64,000 nucleotides of DNA from the NCBI GenBank assembly GCA_003162415.1, contig PMOL01000011.1, positions 492,492 to 556,491 on the forward strand, given 5' to 3'. Numbering within the stretch: position 1 is the first letter of the stretch; every line of letters begins with the position of its first letter. Positions 7,949-15,504 of the stretch are shown in pieces. The DNA is from Candidatus Dormiibacterota bacterium. Lineage in GTDB: Bacteria > Chloroflexota > Dormibacteria > Aeolococcales > Aeolococcaceae. The translations under genes were made by a program, and so were the position numbers. Under the pieces are notes generated by a model that was given only the letters and a program-made list of their open reading frames with translations, was not told the origin of the DNA and did not search any database.

Positions 7949-7995
7949 GCCCTCGCACGGCAGAGGTAGGGGGTTCGAGTCCCCCCGCTCCACCA
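7949..7995 (+). repeat. attR (displaced tRNA-Ala 3' half)
   Basis: The sequence repeats the tRNA-Ala gene from the anticodon loop to the CCA end. Bases 7949-7967 are identical to 34-52. Beyond that there are substitutions in the variable loop and T-arm and one base fewer in the acceptor strand. The upstream half of a tRNA is absent, so this is not a functional tRNA gene but the far junction of the element. Confidence 0.82.
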
Positions 7996-8046
7996 ACTAT
8001 TCGCATGCGAACACAATGCGAACCTGCCCTGAGCAATCCCAGTGGG

Positions 8047-8673
8047 TTACATCTCGCCGTGGCGAATCGGACCGGCTGGTTCGTACGTGCCGATGACGAT
8101 GCCGAGATCGGTCACGGTGAGGTCGACAGGGCGCAGCGTCGCCGGAAGGATGCCGTCGTTGAACAAGCTGCGCCCAGAGCCGATCACCAGCGGAAATGTC
8201 ATCAGGCGGAAGCGGTCGACGAGCTCGTGCTGCAATAGCGTTTGGAGCAGTTTGCCGCTTCCCCAGATCTGTAGCTCGTCGCCGGGTTCGTCCTTCAGCG
8301 CCTGCACCGCAGCGACGACGTCGCCGGTCACGACGCGAGCGGTGTCAGGGTGCTCGCCGCGCCACATGGCATCGGCATCGCTGAGCGAGTTGGACACGAC
8401 GTACTTGGGCAGCGAGTTGATGGCCGTGGCAATTGGGTTGGCGGGGTCGGTCTGATCAGGCCAGTAACCGCGGAAGATGTCGAACGTTCTGCGGCCGAAC
8501 AGGAACGCGCTGGCGTGGTGATTGAGCTCGGTGACGAACTCGCCGACGGCCGGGTCGGCGAAAGGGGCCTGCCAGCCGCCGTGAGTGAAGGCGTCACTTG
8601 GATCCTCCTCAGGTCCACCGGGGGCCTGCATCACGCCGTCGAGGGTCAGGAACGTCTGAACGGTGAGCTTCAT
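8047..8673 (-). CDS. RibD C-terminal / dihydrofolate reductase-like protein
   Basis: This 208-residue protein has the fold of the RibD reductase domain and bacterial DHFR-like proteins, which bind NADPH. Visible hallmarks are the start MKLTVQTFLTLDGVMQ, the GRRTFD segment, a KYVVS strand and the near-terminal VIGSGRSLF motif. ATG 8673 is preferred over codons further out because GGGATAGG lies 9 nt upstream and the protein then begins on the family's first strand. It is the first chromosomal gene beyond attR. The substrate is unknown; stand-alone members often sit beside ArsR and AHSA1 genes, as here. Confidence 0.8.
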   Translation of the reverse strand: MKLTVQTFLTLDGVMQAPGGPEEDPSDAFTHGGWQAPFADPAVGEFVTELNHHASAFLFGRRTFDIFRGYWPDQTDPANPIATAINSLPKYVVSNSLSDADAMWRGEHPDTARVVTGDVVAAVQALKDEPGDELQIWGSGKLLQTLLQHELVDRFRLMTFPLVIGSGRSLFNDGILPATLRPVDLTVTDLGIVIGTYEPAGPIRHGEM

Positions 8674-8865
8674 CCGGGGCATCCTATCCCAGGCTGATCT
8701 GTTCGCCCTGAACGAGAGCGTGGTTCGCACTGTGCGATCCTGAGACCACCAAATTCGGTCCTCCCCGTACTACACGAAGACCGCATGCGGATCGGGATCC
8801 TGAGCTGTGATCGTTTTCTTCTTCGTCCGCCCTGACTGGCGGCCTCGCTGTGGACGCGCTCACCG

Positions 8866-9369
8866 TTACCCGGCGAGAAGCCGCTCGAGCTTGTCGAGCT
8901 GCTCGGACCAGCCCTGCTCGGCACCGGCCATCGCCTCAGCCGGCGGCATCGGCTCGAAGTAGGACTGTCGCACTGTGAGCGCGGTGCCCCCGTCGCGGGC
9001 CTCAAAGGCCAGTTCAATGAGCGTTGCGAAGAGCTCGCCCTGCTCGTCGTTGACGGCTCGGCCGCTCATGACCAGGCGATGCGGACGATCGATCTCGTAG
9101 TACTCGCCACCCAAGCTGTGGGAGAACTGGGCGTCGGCAGGGATGAAGTCCGGCCACTCCATTGCGAGCCGGTACGTCCCGCCGACCCGAAGGTCCACCT
9201 CTGCTGCGGGGCAGGTGAAGCCGTTGGGCCACCACCATTTCTTGAGCTGCTCTGGGTCTGTGAAGGCGTCAAAGACCCGCTCGGGCGAGGCCTTGAGGGT
9301 GCGCTCGATGACGAGCCGCTTGGTCGGAATTGCAGATCGGACGTCCACGCGGGTGCGCGCTTCAGGCAT
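8866..9369 (-). CDS. AHSA1/SRPBCC (START-like) domain protein
   Basis: This 167-residue protein has the ligand-binding START-like fold. The N-terminal RLVIERTLKASPERVFDAFTD strand-helix, the KKWWWP motif and the closing helix GWSEQLDKLERLL are typical of the AHSA1 family in bacteria. The start overlaps the ArsR stop by 8 bp, so the two are translated together. ArsR-AHSA1 pairs are common in GC-rich bacteria, but the ligand is generally unknown and nothing here reveals it. Confidence 0.88.
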   Translation of the reverse strand: MPEARTRVDVRSAIPTKRLVIERTLKASPERVFDAFTDPEQLKKWWWPNGFTCPAAEVDLRVGGTYRLAMEWPDFIPADAQFSHSLGGEYYEIDRPHRLVMSGRAVNDEQGELFATLIELAFEARDGGTALTVRQSYFEPMPPAEAMAGAEQGWSEQLDKLERLLAG

Positions 9370-9718
9370 CGGAGTCCTCCTTCGTGATGGTTGATTCGGT
9401 TGGGACGGCGAGATGCGCCTCGAGACGGTCGAGGCGGTCGGACCATTCGGCGTGGGCGCGGCGGAGCCAGTCGTCCACCGGGAGCAGGCCCTGAAGCTGA
9501 AGTCGTGCCGGGCGGCGCTGGCGGTCGCGAGCCCGACCCACCAGGCCGGCCCTTTCGAGCACCTTGAGGTGCTTGGTAATGGCAGGCTGCGTCAGTGTGG
9601 AGGTCTCTGCGAGTTCGACGACGCCGGCTTCACCGGCCGCGAGGCGCTCGAGGATCGCCCGGCGGGTTGGGTCGGCAAGGGCCGCAAAGGCGCGGCTCAG
9701 GGGATCTTTCACAGCCAT
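9362..9718 (-). CDS. ArsR-family winged-helix repressor
   Basis: This 118-residue protein begins MAVKDPLSRAFAALADPTRR, the usual ArsR N-terminus, followed by the LTQPAITKHLKVLERAGLV recognition helix and a charged wing. No cysteine metal site is visible, which fits the ArsR branch that partners AHSA1 proteins rather than metal sensors. The start is ATG 9718; a longer frame upstream lacks family similarity. It is the first gene of the ArsR-AHSA1 operon and probably represses its own promoter through the two palindromes at 9718-9747, one of which covers the start codon. Confidence 0.88.
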   Translation of the reverse strand: MAVKDPLSRAFAALADPTRRAILERLAAGEAGVVELAETSTLTQPAITKHLKVLERAGLVGRARDRQRRPARLQLQGLLPVDDWLRRAHAEWSDRLDRLEAHLAVPTESTITKEDSDA

Positions 9719-9747
9719 TACCCAAAGGTAATATAACCAGACGGTAA
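9718..9747 (-). promoter_or_regulatory. Tandem palindromic operator before arsR-type gene
   Basis: TTACC-CAAA-GGTAA (9718-9731) is a perfect palindrome and TAACC-AGAC-GGTAA (9734-9747) matches it with one change. Centres are 16 bp apart. A minus-strand TTGACT box (9749-9754) lies just upstream. One site touches the start codon of the ArsR gene, as expected for autorepression. Confidence 0.5.
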
Positions 9748-9798
9748 AAGTCAACGGCGCGTGGATCCCTCCGCACCACTCCTTGCTCCAGCAGTCGG

Positions 9799-10197
9799 TC
9801 AGACGCGAATGACGACAAGGCCCGGGATACCGTCGTAGTCGTCGTCCTGCGTCACCACCGGCAGTCCGTTTGCCAGCGCCGTGGCTGCAATCCAGGAGTC
9901 GTTCAGCGGCATTCGCCTGCCCGCGTCGCGAAGAGCGAGCCGAAGTGCGGCCCATTCGTGGGCCACGCGGCTGTCGATGGGGAGGGGGTCGAGCGCCTCT
10001 GCTCGCGTGAGTGTTTCCAGCCGCCGAGCCCGGGTAGCCGCGTCAGTGGCCGCCAATACACCGAGCCACAACTCCCCAACCGTGACCACGGACACCGAGA
10101 TTCTCTCGGGAGTTCGATCCGCGAGTGGGCGGCTCTGCTCGACTGCAATGAAGAGTGATGTGTCCGCCAGGGCTGTGCTCGCTCCGTCAACGCTCAC
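9799..10197 (-). CDS. vapC: PIN-domain toxin, VapC family
   Basis: This 132-residue PIN-domain protein is a probable RNase toxin of a type II toxin-antitoxin pair. The acidic site can be traced as D12 (LADTSLF), E42 (VGELW), D100 (LNDSW) and D118/D119 (TQDDD). The GTG start at 10197 is chosen because it overlaps the antitoxin stop (GTGA), the standard coupling of vapBC, and because upstream in-frame residues look unrelated. All acidic residues are present, so it should be active. The RNA target cannot be deduced. Confidence 0.87.
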   Translation of the reverse strand: MSVDGASTALADTSLFIAVEQSRPLADRTPERISVSVVTVGELWLGVLAATDAATRARRLETLTRAEALDPLPIDSRVAHEWAALRLALRDAGRRMPLNDSWIAATALANGLPVVTQDDDYDGIPGLVVIRV

Positions 10198-10448
10198 GGC
10201 ATCAGGATGTCGTCTGTCGTGTCGGGAACAAGCCGCTTCAAATCTTCCGAAAGCGCCGCGTCCGCGCGCCATTCGTCGACGTCGCGCATCAAGTCCTTCC
10301 AGCGCATCGATCGGGGCCGGCTCGCCAGCGGAATCAGCTCGGCGACGGGCCTGCCGCTCACGGTCACCCGAAGACGCTCACCGGATTCGACTCGGCGGAG
10401 CACGCCGCTCACGTCGTTTCGCAGTTCGCGAGCTGGAATATCGGTCAC
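10194..10448 (-). CDS. vapB: Phd/YefM-type antitoxin, VapB
   Basis: This 84-residue protein starts MTDIPARELRNDVSGVLRRVESGE, the Phd/YefM DNA-binding fold that opens this antitoxin family, followed by VTVSGRPVAELIPL. The C-terminal third is charged and would neutralise the toxin. It begins at GTG 10448 and its stop overlaps the toxin start, so it is made first. A perfect 6-4-6 palindrome 9 bp upstream is the likely operator. Confidence 0.87.
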   Translation of the reverse strand: MTDIPARELRNDVSGVLRRVESGERLRVTVSGRPVAELIPLASRPRSMRWKDLMRDVDEWRADAALSEDLKRLVPDTTDDILMP

Positions 10449-10457
10449 GCGACCAGC

Positions 10458-10473
10458 GTAGCATAACTGCTAC
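10458..10473 (-). promoter_or_regulatory. Palindromic operator of the vapBC operon
   Basis: GTAGCA-TAAC-TGCTAC is a perfect inverted repeat ending 9 bp before the antitoxin start. It overlaps possible -10 hexamers on the minus strand. Toxin-antitoxin complexes typically bind such sites to repress their own promoter. Confidence 0.5.
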
Positions 10474-10529
10474 GGACAGAGCGGCTTCCGGCTCGGCTGA
10501 CCGTCTGAATCAGGCGGCGCCGAATTCAC

Positions 10530-11405
10530 TCATTGGGGGCCAATCTGGGCGAGCCTTGGAGCGAGCTGAGCGAGCTCCTTGGCGGTCCTCACCGGGTCGG
10601 GTGACGTGTTGCGCACGCCTACCATGGCGATTCCGAGCTTGGCGTACTCCTCCATCTCCCGAAGGAACCCGTCAACATCCTTGGTGGGATCGGCACCGCC
10701 CTGGATGGTCTTCTTGATGGTGGCCATGTCGCGCCCCTCGTCCTCGCAGTGCTGCGCGAGGATGTCGAGCTTGCGCTTCACCTCCTGGGGTCCAAGCGCG
10801 AACAGGTTGCACGCATCCGCATACCGAGCCACCAGCTTGAGAGTCTTTCGCTCACCGCCACCGCCGATGAGGATCGGCGGGCGAGGCTCCTGAACGGGCG
10901 ACGGGTGGCAGAGGGTCTCCACCAGGTGGTAGTGCTTGCCGTCGTACGGGCCGTCGTTGTCACTCCACATCTGATTGCAGATCTGCAGCGTCTCCTCGAG
11001 GCGTTCGAACCGCTCGGCGATCGGCGGGAAGGGCACGCCCAGCGCCAGATGCTCGCGCTCGTACCAGGCGGCCCCGATCCCAAGCATGGCCCTGCCCCCG
11101 GACACGACATCGAGCGTGGTCACGATCTTGGCGAGCAGGCCGGGATGCCGGTAGGTCACGCCCGTGACCATCAGCGACAGCGTGATCCGCTCCGTCTTCC
11201 CCGCGACGAAGCCGAGCGACGTGTATCCCTCCAGCATCGGGTCCTGGGCGGTCGCGAACCCCTCCATCTGGAACCAGTGGTCCATCATGGTGAAGGTCGA
11301 ACAGCCTGATTCCTCGGCCGCCTGGGCGGTTGCCGCCAGGGTCGGTCCGAGGGCTTTGCTCCCACCCGGAAGGGTGAAGTTCATGAAATGAAGGGCGAGT
11401 TCCAT
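10530..11405 (-). CDS. LLM-class F420-dependent oxidoreductase
   Basis: This 291-residue TIM-barrel protein is of the luciferase-like monooxygenase superfamily. The N-terminal ELALHFMNFTLPGG strand, the DHWFQ segment, the central GIGAAWYEREHLALG motif and the PPILIGGGGE motif are typical of the F420-binding subgroup in actinobacteria and Chloroflexota. The reaction would be a hydride transfer with deazaflavin F420, but the substrate is not predictable. It stands alone on the minus strand, divergent from the pseudaminic acid operon. Confidence 0.88.
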   Translation of the reverse strand: MELALHFMNFTLPGGSKALGPTLAATAQAAEESGCSTFTMMDHWFQMEGFATAQDPMLEGYTSLGFVAGKTERITLSLMVTGVTYRHPGLLAKIVTTLDVVSGGRAMLGIGAAWYEREHLALGVPFPPIAERFERLEETLQICNQMWSDNDGPYDGKHYHLVETLCHPSPVQEPRPPILIGGGGERKTLKLVARYADACNLFALGPQEVKRKLDILAQHCEDEGRDMATIKKTIQGGADPTKDVDGFLREMEEYAKLGIAMVGVRNTSPDPVRTAKELAQLAPRLAQIGPQ

Positions 11406-11553
11406 TAGGTTGACTCCTGCAGCTTGGCTCCTGCGGGTGGCGGCGGCGGATCATGAAAGGCTAGTGGACTGAGCCGAAACGGCGTTCTGCGCATTCCCGC
11501 TGGTGTCCCTTAGGCTACCCGGGAGGCATGCGGGCGCTAAAAGAGGATCGACT

Positions 11554-12570
11554 GTGAATCATTTCGAGGGCCGGACCATCCTGCTGACCGGGGGAACCGG
11601 CTCGTTCGGCCAGCATTTCACGCGCACCGCGCTCGCGAGCTGGGATCCGGCCGCCATCCGCATCTTCAGCCGCGACGAGCTCAAGCAGACCGACATGGAG
11701 CGGAAGTTCGACGACCCGCGGCTCCGCTTCTTCATCGGGGACGTTCGCGATCGCGACCGGCTGCGTCGAGCGATCGAGGGCGCCGACGTGGTCATCCACG
11801 CAGCCGCGCTGAAGCACGTGCCGGTCTGCGAATACAACCCGTTCGAGGCGATCAAGACCAACATCCTGGGGACCCAGAATGTCGCCGAGGCATGCCTCGA
11901 CGCGGGTGTGCCCCGCGCCCTTGCCCTGAGCACCGACAAGGCGGTCAGTCCGGCAAACCTCTACGGGGCGACCAAGCTGTGCGCCGAGAAGCTCTTCGTC
12001 CAGGCGAACGTGTACGCGGGCAAGCACGCCACGCGTCTCTCCTGCGTGCGCTATGGCAACGTGGTCGGATCGCGTGGGAGCGTGGTGCCGCTCTTCCGCG
12101 ATCAGTCGGGCTCCGGTGCCGGCGAGCTCACCGTCACCGACGAGCGAATGACCCGGTTCTGGATCACGCTCGACCAGGCGGTGCAGTTCGTCGCGGACTG
12201 CTTCGTCGCCATGTCCGGCGGCGAGGTGTTCGTGCCCAAGATCCCGAGCACACGAGTGCTCGACCTCGCCGAGGCGATCGCCCCGGGGCTGCCGATTCGC
12301 TATACCGGGATCAGGCCCGGCGAGAAGCTCCACGAGTCGCTGATCACCTCCGAGGAGGCGCGCCACACCGTCGACAAGGGCTGGTGTTACGTGGTCGAGC
12401 CCGAACATGCCTTCTGGACCCCGCTCGATACCGGTGACGGCACGCCGGTCGCGGAGGATTTCGTCTACAGCAGCGACCGCAACACGAAGTGGCTCGACAT
12501 CGCCGAGCTGCGCGAGTTGCTCGCCACCGTGCCGCACACCACCACGGCGGTGCCGGCGCCGGTCGGATGA
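11554..12570 (+). CDS. pseB: UDP-N-acetylglucosamine 4,6-dehydratase (inverting), PseB
   Basis: This 338-residue short-chain dehydrogenase catalyses step 1 of pseudaminic acid synthesis: UDP-GlcNAc to the 4-keto-6-deoxy-L-arabino sugar. The NADP-binding motif GGTGSFG lies at 13-19. Residues D128, K129, Y137 and K141 in STDKAVSPANLYGATK form the characteristic active site, which separates this inverting dehydratase from ordinary SDR epimerases. The start is GTG 11554: AGAGGA lies 6 nt upstream and the family's first strand begins right after it. It opens a tightly coupled operon of six genes and overlaps pseC by 4 bp. Confidence 0.93.
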   Translation: MNHFEGRTILLTGGTGSFGQHFTRTALASWDPAAIRIFSRDELKQTDMERKFDDPRLRFFIGDVRDRDRLRRAIEGADVVIHAAALKHVPVCEYNPFEAIKTNILGTQNVAEACLDAGVPRALALSTDKAVSPANLYGATKLCAEKLFVQANVYAGKHATRLSCVRYGNVVGSRGSVVPLFRDQSGSGAGELTVTDERMTRFWITLDQAVQFVADCFVAMSGGEVFVPKIPSTRVLDLAEAIAPGLPIRYTGIRPGEKLHESLITSEEARHTVDKGWCYVVEPEHAFWTPLDTGDGTPVAEDFVYSSDRNTKWLDIAELRELLATVPHTTTAVPAPVG

Positions 12571-13769
12571 GCCTCACCAGTCCGCCGGCGATTGCCGGCG
12601 GCACGCCGATTCGGCTCCACCCACTCCCCTACGGCCGCCACCAGATCGACGAGGGCGATATCGCGGCGGTAGTGGCCGCGTTGCGCTCCGGGACCCTCAC
12701 CGGCGGAGCGTTGATCGCCGACTTCGAGCATGCGCTCGCGGCTCGGTGCAAGGTGGATCACGCGCTGGTCGTCGCCAACGGCAGCGTCGCCCTCGACCTG
12801 GCCGTGCTCGCCCTGGGCATCGGCCCGGGCGATGAGGTGATCACGACCCCGCTGACCTTCGTCGCCACCGCGAACGCGGTGCTTCGCGCCGGTGCGACCC
12901 CGGTCTTCGCCGACGTCGGCGAGGACCGATGCCTCGACCCGGAGTCGGTCGCACGCGCGGTCACTCCGCGCACCAAGGCCATCATCACCGTCGATTACTC
13001 GGGTCTCCCGTCGGACATTGCCGCCCTGAAAGCGGCGCTGCCCCGGCCGCTTCCGGTGATTGCCGACAGCGCGCACTCGCTCGGCGGGTCGCTGAACGGG
13101 CGCCCGGTTGGATCTCTGGCAGACATCACCACCCTCAGCTTCCACCCCGTGAAACAGATCACCACCGGTGAAGGTGGCGCATGCCTGACCTCGGACGCGG
13201 GCATCGCGGATCGCATTCGCAAGCTGCGCAACCATGGGATGACCAGCACCGCGGACGAACGCACCGGCGCGCTCTGGAAATACGACGTCACCGTGCTCGG
13301 AAACAACCACCGCCTGACCGCCCTGCAAGCTGCGCTCGGCATCGCACAGTTGCGCCGCCTCGACAGCGTCGTCGCCGAGCGGAGCGAGATCGCCGACCGA
13401 TACGACGCCATCCTCATCGATATTCCCGGCATCGGCCTTCCCCCCCGGCCGGCCGGCCGGCGCAGCGCATGGCACCTCTACCCGATCGAGATCGATCCTG
13501 CCGGCTACGGATGCGATCGTGACGCGGTCATCGACGCGCTGCGCGCGGAGGGCATCGAGGCGACGCTGCATTACCCGGCGGTGCACCTGCTCACGCTGTA
13601 CCGCGAGCGTGGCGGCGTTCCAGGCATGGCGCCGCGTGCCGAGCGACTGTCCGAGCGGTTGGTAACCCTGCCGCTCTACCCCGCCATGACCGTCACCGAC
13701 CAGGACGAGGTCGTCCTCGCCCTGCAGCGGATACATGTCTGGGCAGCGGCAGGCGCGGTCAGGTCGTGA
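12567..13769 (+). CDS. pseC: UDP-4-amino-4,6-dideoxy-L-AltNAc transaminase, PseC
   Basis: This 400-residue DegT/DnrJ-type aminotransferase puts an amino group at C4 of the PseB product, using PLP. The PLP lysine is K196 in SFHPVKQITTGEGG, and the cofactor-contacting aspartate is D167 in IADSAHSLGG. Length and motifs match PseC. Its ATG overlaps the pseB stop (ATGA). Substrate choice between PseC and other sugar transaminases rests on the neighbouring PseB, G, F, I and H genes, which together leave little doubt. Confidence 0.92.
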   Translation: MSLTSPPAIAGGTPIRLHPLPYGRHQIDEGDIAAVVAALRSGTLTGGALIADFEHALAARCKVDHALVVANGSVALDLAVLALGIGPGDEVITTPLTFVATANAVLRAGATPVFADVGEDRCLDPESVARAVTPRTKAIITVDYSGLPSDIAALKAALPRPLPVIADSAHSLGGSLNGRPVGSLADITTLSFHPVKQITTGEGGACLTSDAGIADRIRKLRNHGMTSTADERTGALWKYDVTVLGNNHRLTALQAALGIAQLRRLDSVVAERSEIADRYDAILIDIPGIGLPPRPAGRRSAWHLYPIEIDPAGYGCDRDAVIDALRAEGIEATLHYPAVHLLTLYRERGGVPGMAPRAERLSERLVTLPLYPAMTVTDQDEVVLALQRIHVWAAAGAVRS

Positions 13770-14749
13770 CCTCGCGAGCGTTGCTCGCCGCCGACTGCGG
13801 CCGCGGCGTCGGACTTGGGCACCTCGAGCGGATGCTCGCTCTCGCGGACGCACTGCAGCCGGAGGTCGAGGTGTCGGTGCTGGTCCCCGAGGGCGACGCG
13901 GCCCTGCGACGACGCGTCATCGATCGTGGTCATACACCCAAGGAGGCTCGAGGCGACACGCGTGTCCGCGTTGCGTCTGCAGTCGCTGCGTCGCCACCGT
14001 TCGATGTCGTCGTGCTCGACGGATATGTCTTCGATGTCGGGCTCCAGCGACGGCTGCGCGATCATGCGTCGCTGACGGTGGTCGACGACCTTCGCCTCCC
14101 GACACACTGCGACCTGGCGGTCAATCCCTCGCCGGGCGGAGAGGCGCTGCGACCGGAGGGCGCCGACGCCTTTCTCGGCGGCGCGGCGTACGCCCTCATC
14201 CGAGCGTCGGTTGTGAACGCGCGCGAGATGGCCTCGCGGGGCGACCGCGAACCGCGGACGGTGCTGGTTTCAACCGGCGCAACCGATCCTGCGGGGCTCG
14301 GACTTTCGGTCAGCCATGCACTCCTGGATCGCGACCCCACCGTGGCCGTGATCAGGGTCGTCGGGCCCGACTCGATGGAGCTTGCCGATGACACGTGGCG
14401 GCGCGAGCGTCTGCTGGTTGCACCACCAGACCTCGCCGGCAGTCTCGGGACGGCGACCGTCTACGTTGGCGCCGCCGGCACCACGGCGGTGCAGGCCGCG
14501 TGCGTCGGATGTCCCTCGGTGATCACGGCTGCGGTGAGCAACCAGGAAGCGCAGGCGGCGGCCCTCGCTGCAGGCGGATGCGCCGTCGTCGTGGACCCGG
14601 CGGAACTGGCCGGGGCGTGTCTGATGCTCCTCGACGATCCCGCTCGGCGTGCGGAGATGGCGAGGCGCGGTCGCGCGCTCGTCGATGGACGCGGCGCTGC
14701 GCGGGTCGCTGCGGAGATACGCCACCTCGTCGCTGCTCGGGCTGCCTGA
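13766..14749 (+). CDS. pseG: UDP-2,4-diacetamido-2,4,6-trideoxy-L-altropyranose hydrolase, PseG
   Basis: This 327-residue GT-B-like hydrolase removes UDP from the diacetylated intermediate. The N-terminus ADCGRGVGLGHLERMLALA carries the glycine-rich loop and catalytic-type histidine (H19) of PseG. The C-terminal half has the nucleotide-binding YVGAAGTTAVQAACVGCP segment seen in MurG-like enzymes. GTG 13766 overlaps the pseC stop. Unlike some Campylobacterota proteins it is not fused to the PseH acetyltransferase, which is encoded separately at 18425-18874. Confidence 0.88.
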   Translation: MTSRALLAADCGRGVGLGHLERMLALADALQPEVEVSVLVPEGDAALRRRVIDRGHTPKEARGDTRVRVASAVAASPPFDVVVLDGYVFDVGLQRRLRDHASLTVVDDLRLPTHCDLAVNPSPGGEALRPEGADAFLGGAAYALIRASVVNAREMASRGDREPRTVLVSTGATDPAGLGLSVSHALLDRDPTVAVIRVVGPDSMELADDTWRRERLLVAPPDLAGSLGTATVYVGAAGTTAVQAACVGCPSVITAAVSNQEAQAAALAAGGCAVVVDPAELAGACLMLLDDPARRAEMARRGRALVDGRGAARVAAEIRHLVAARAA

Positions 14750-15504
14750 TGACCACCGTCGCCGTGATTCAGGCGCGCTGCGGCTCGACACGCTTCCCTC
14801 GCAAGGTGGTCGCATCGCTCCAGGGACGGCCGATGCTCGCTCACATCATCGAGCGCGTGGCGCGAGCCACTCTGGTCGACCGGGTTGTGGTTGCCACGAC
14901 CGACGGTGTCAGTGATGACGTGGTGGCGGCCCTGGCGGTCGCCTCAGGGGCGGCCGTGACGCGCGGGCCCGAGGCCGATGTGCTCACCCGCTACGTGATG
15001 GCGACGCGCGAGCACGGCGCGGACGTGATCGTGCGCATCACGGCCGACTGCCCGCTCACCGATCCCGCGGTCGTGGACTCCGTTATCCGTGCTCGTAGCG
15101 AGCTGGACGCGGACTACGCAAGCAATGTTGAACCTCCGACATTTCCCGAGGGATACGACTGCGAGGTGTTCACCTCCGCCTGTCTGACCCGTGTCGATCG
15201 CGAGGCCACGTTCGACTATGAGCGCGAGCACGTCACCGTTCGAATCCGCGAGCACATGGATGACTTTCGCACCGCTCATGTCGCGCATGAGCCGGATCTC
15301 TCGGCGATGCGACTGACGGTTGACGTCCCGGCTGATCTCGATCGCGTCACCCGCCTGCTGGACACGCTACCTTTCTCGCCGCCGCCCGATCTCGCCGCGG
15401 TGGTTGCGGCCTTCGAGCACGACCCCGCGCTCCAGGACCAGAGCGGCCTGCCTCTGCGCAACGAGCGCTATCGCGCCCAACGCGAGGCCGCCCACCGCAC
15501 ATGA
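14749..15504 (+). CDS. pseF: Pseudaminic acid cytidylyltransferase, PseF-type
   Basis: This 251-residue nucleotidyltransferase would activate pseudaminic acid as CMP-Pse. It opens with VAVIQARCGSTRFPRKV, the CTP-binding signature of the CMP-sugar synthetase (SpsF/NeuA-like) family, and continues with the ITADCPLTDP metal-binding motif. ATG 14749 overlaps the pseG stop by one base (TGATG). SpsF-like proteins of spore-coat loci look similar; the complete Pse pathway around it makes the CMP-Pse role most likely. Confidence 0.85.
   Translation: MTTVAVIQARCGSTRFPRKVVASLQGRPMLAHIIERVARATLVDRVVVATTDGVSDDVVAALAVASGAAVTRGPEADVLTRYVMATREHGADVIVRITADCPLTDPAVVDSVIRARSELDADYASNVEPPTFPEGYDCEVFTSACLTRVDREATFDYEREHVTVRIREHMDDFRTAHVAHEPDLSAMRLTVDVPADLDRVTRLLDTLPFSPPPDLAAVVAAFEHDPALQDQSGLPLRNERYRAQREAAHRT

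Larger units (their letters stand above)
34..7995. mobile_element. Integrative (probably mobilizable) element in tRNA-Ala
   Basis: The segment is bounded by a duplicated tRNA-Ala 3' half (34-81 and 7949-7995). A tyrosine recombinase gene lies immediately inside the tRNA end, the classic layout of tRNA-targeted integrative elements. Inside are an XRE regulator, a MobF relaxase-helicase preceded by hairpins, and a regulator plus ABC exporter cargo operon. No coupling protein or type IV secretion gene is present, so by inference it depends on a helper for transfer. The host-type genes resume right after attR. The boundaries are read from the repeat; the mobility class is inferred. Confidence 0.85.

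Noticed and set aside
7949-7995. Second tRNA-Ala gene
   Set aside because: Only the 3' half is present. No D-arm or 5' acceptor strand can be found upstream and the acceptor part is one base short, so it is an attachment-site copy.
12465-13853. 462-residue minus-strand frame opposite pseC
   Set aside because: PseC carries a clear PLP lysine and family motifs; the opposite frame has none.
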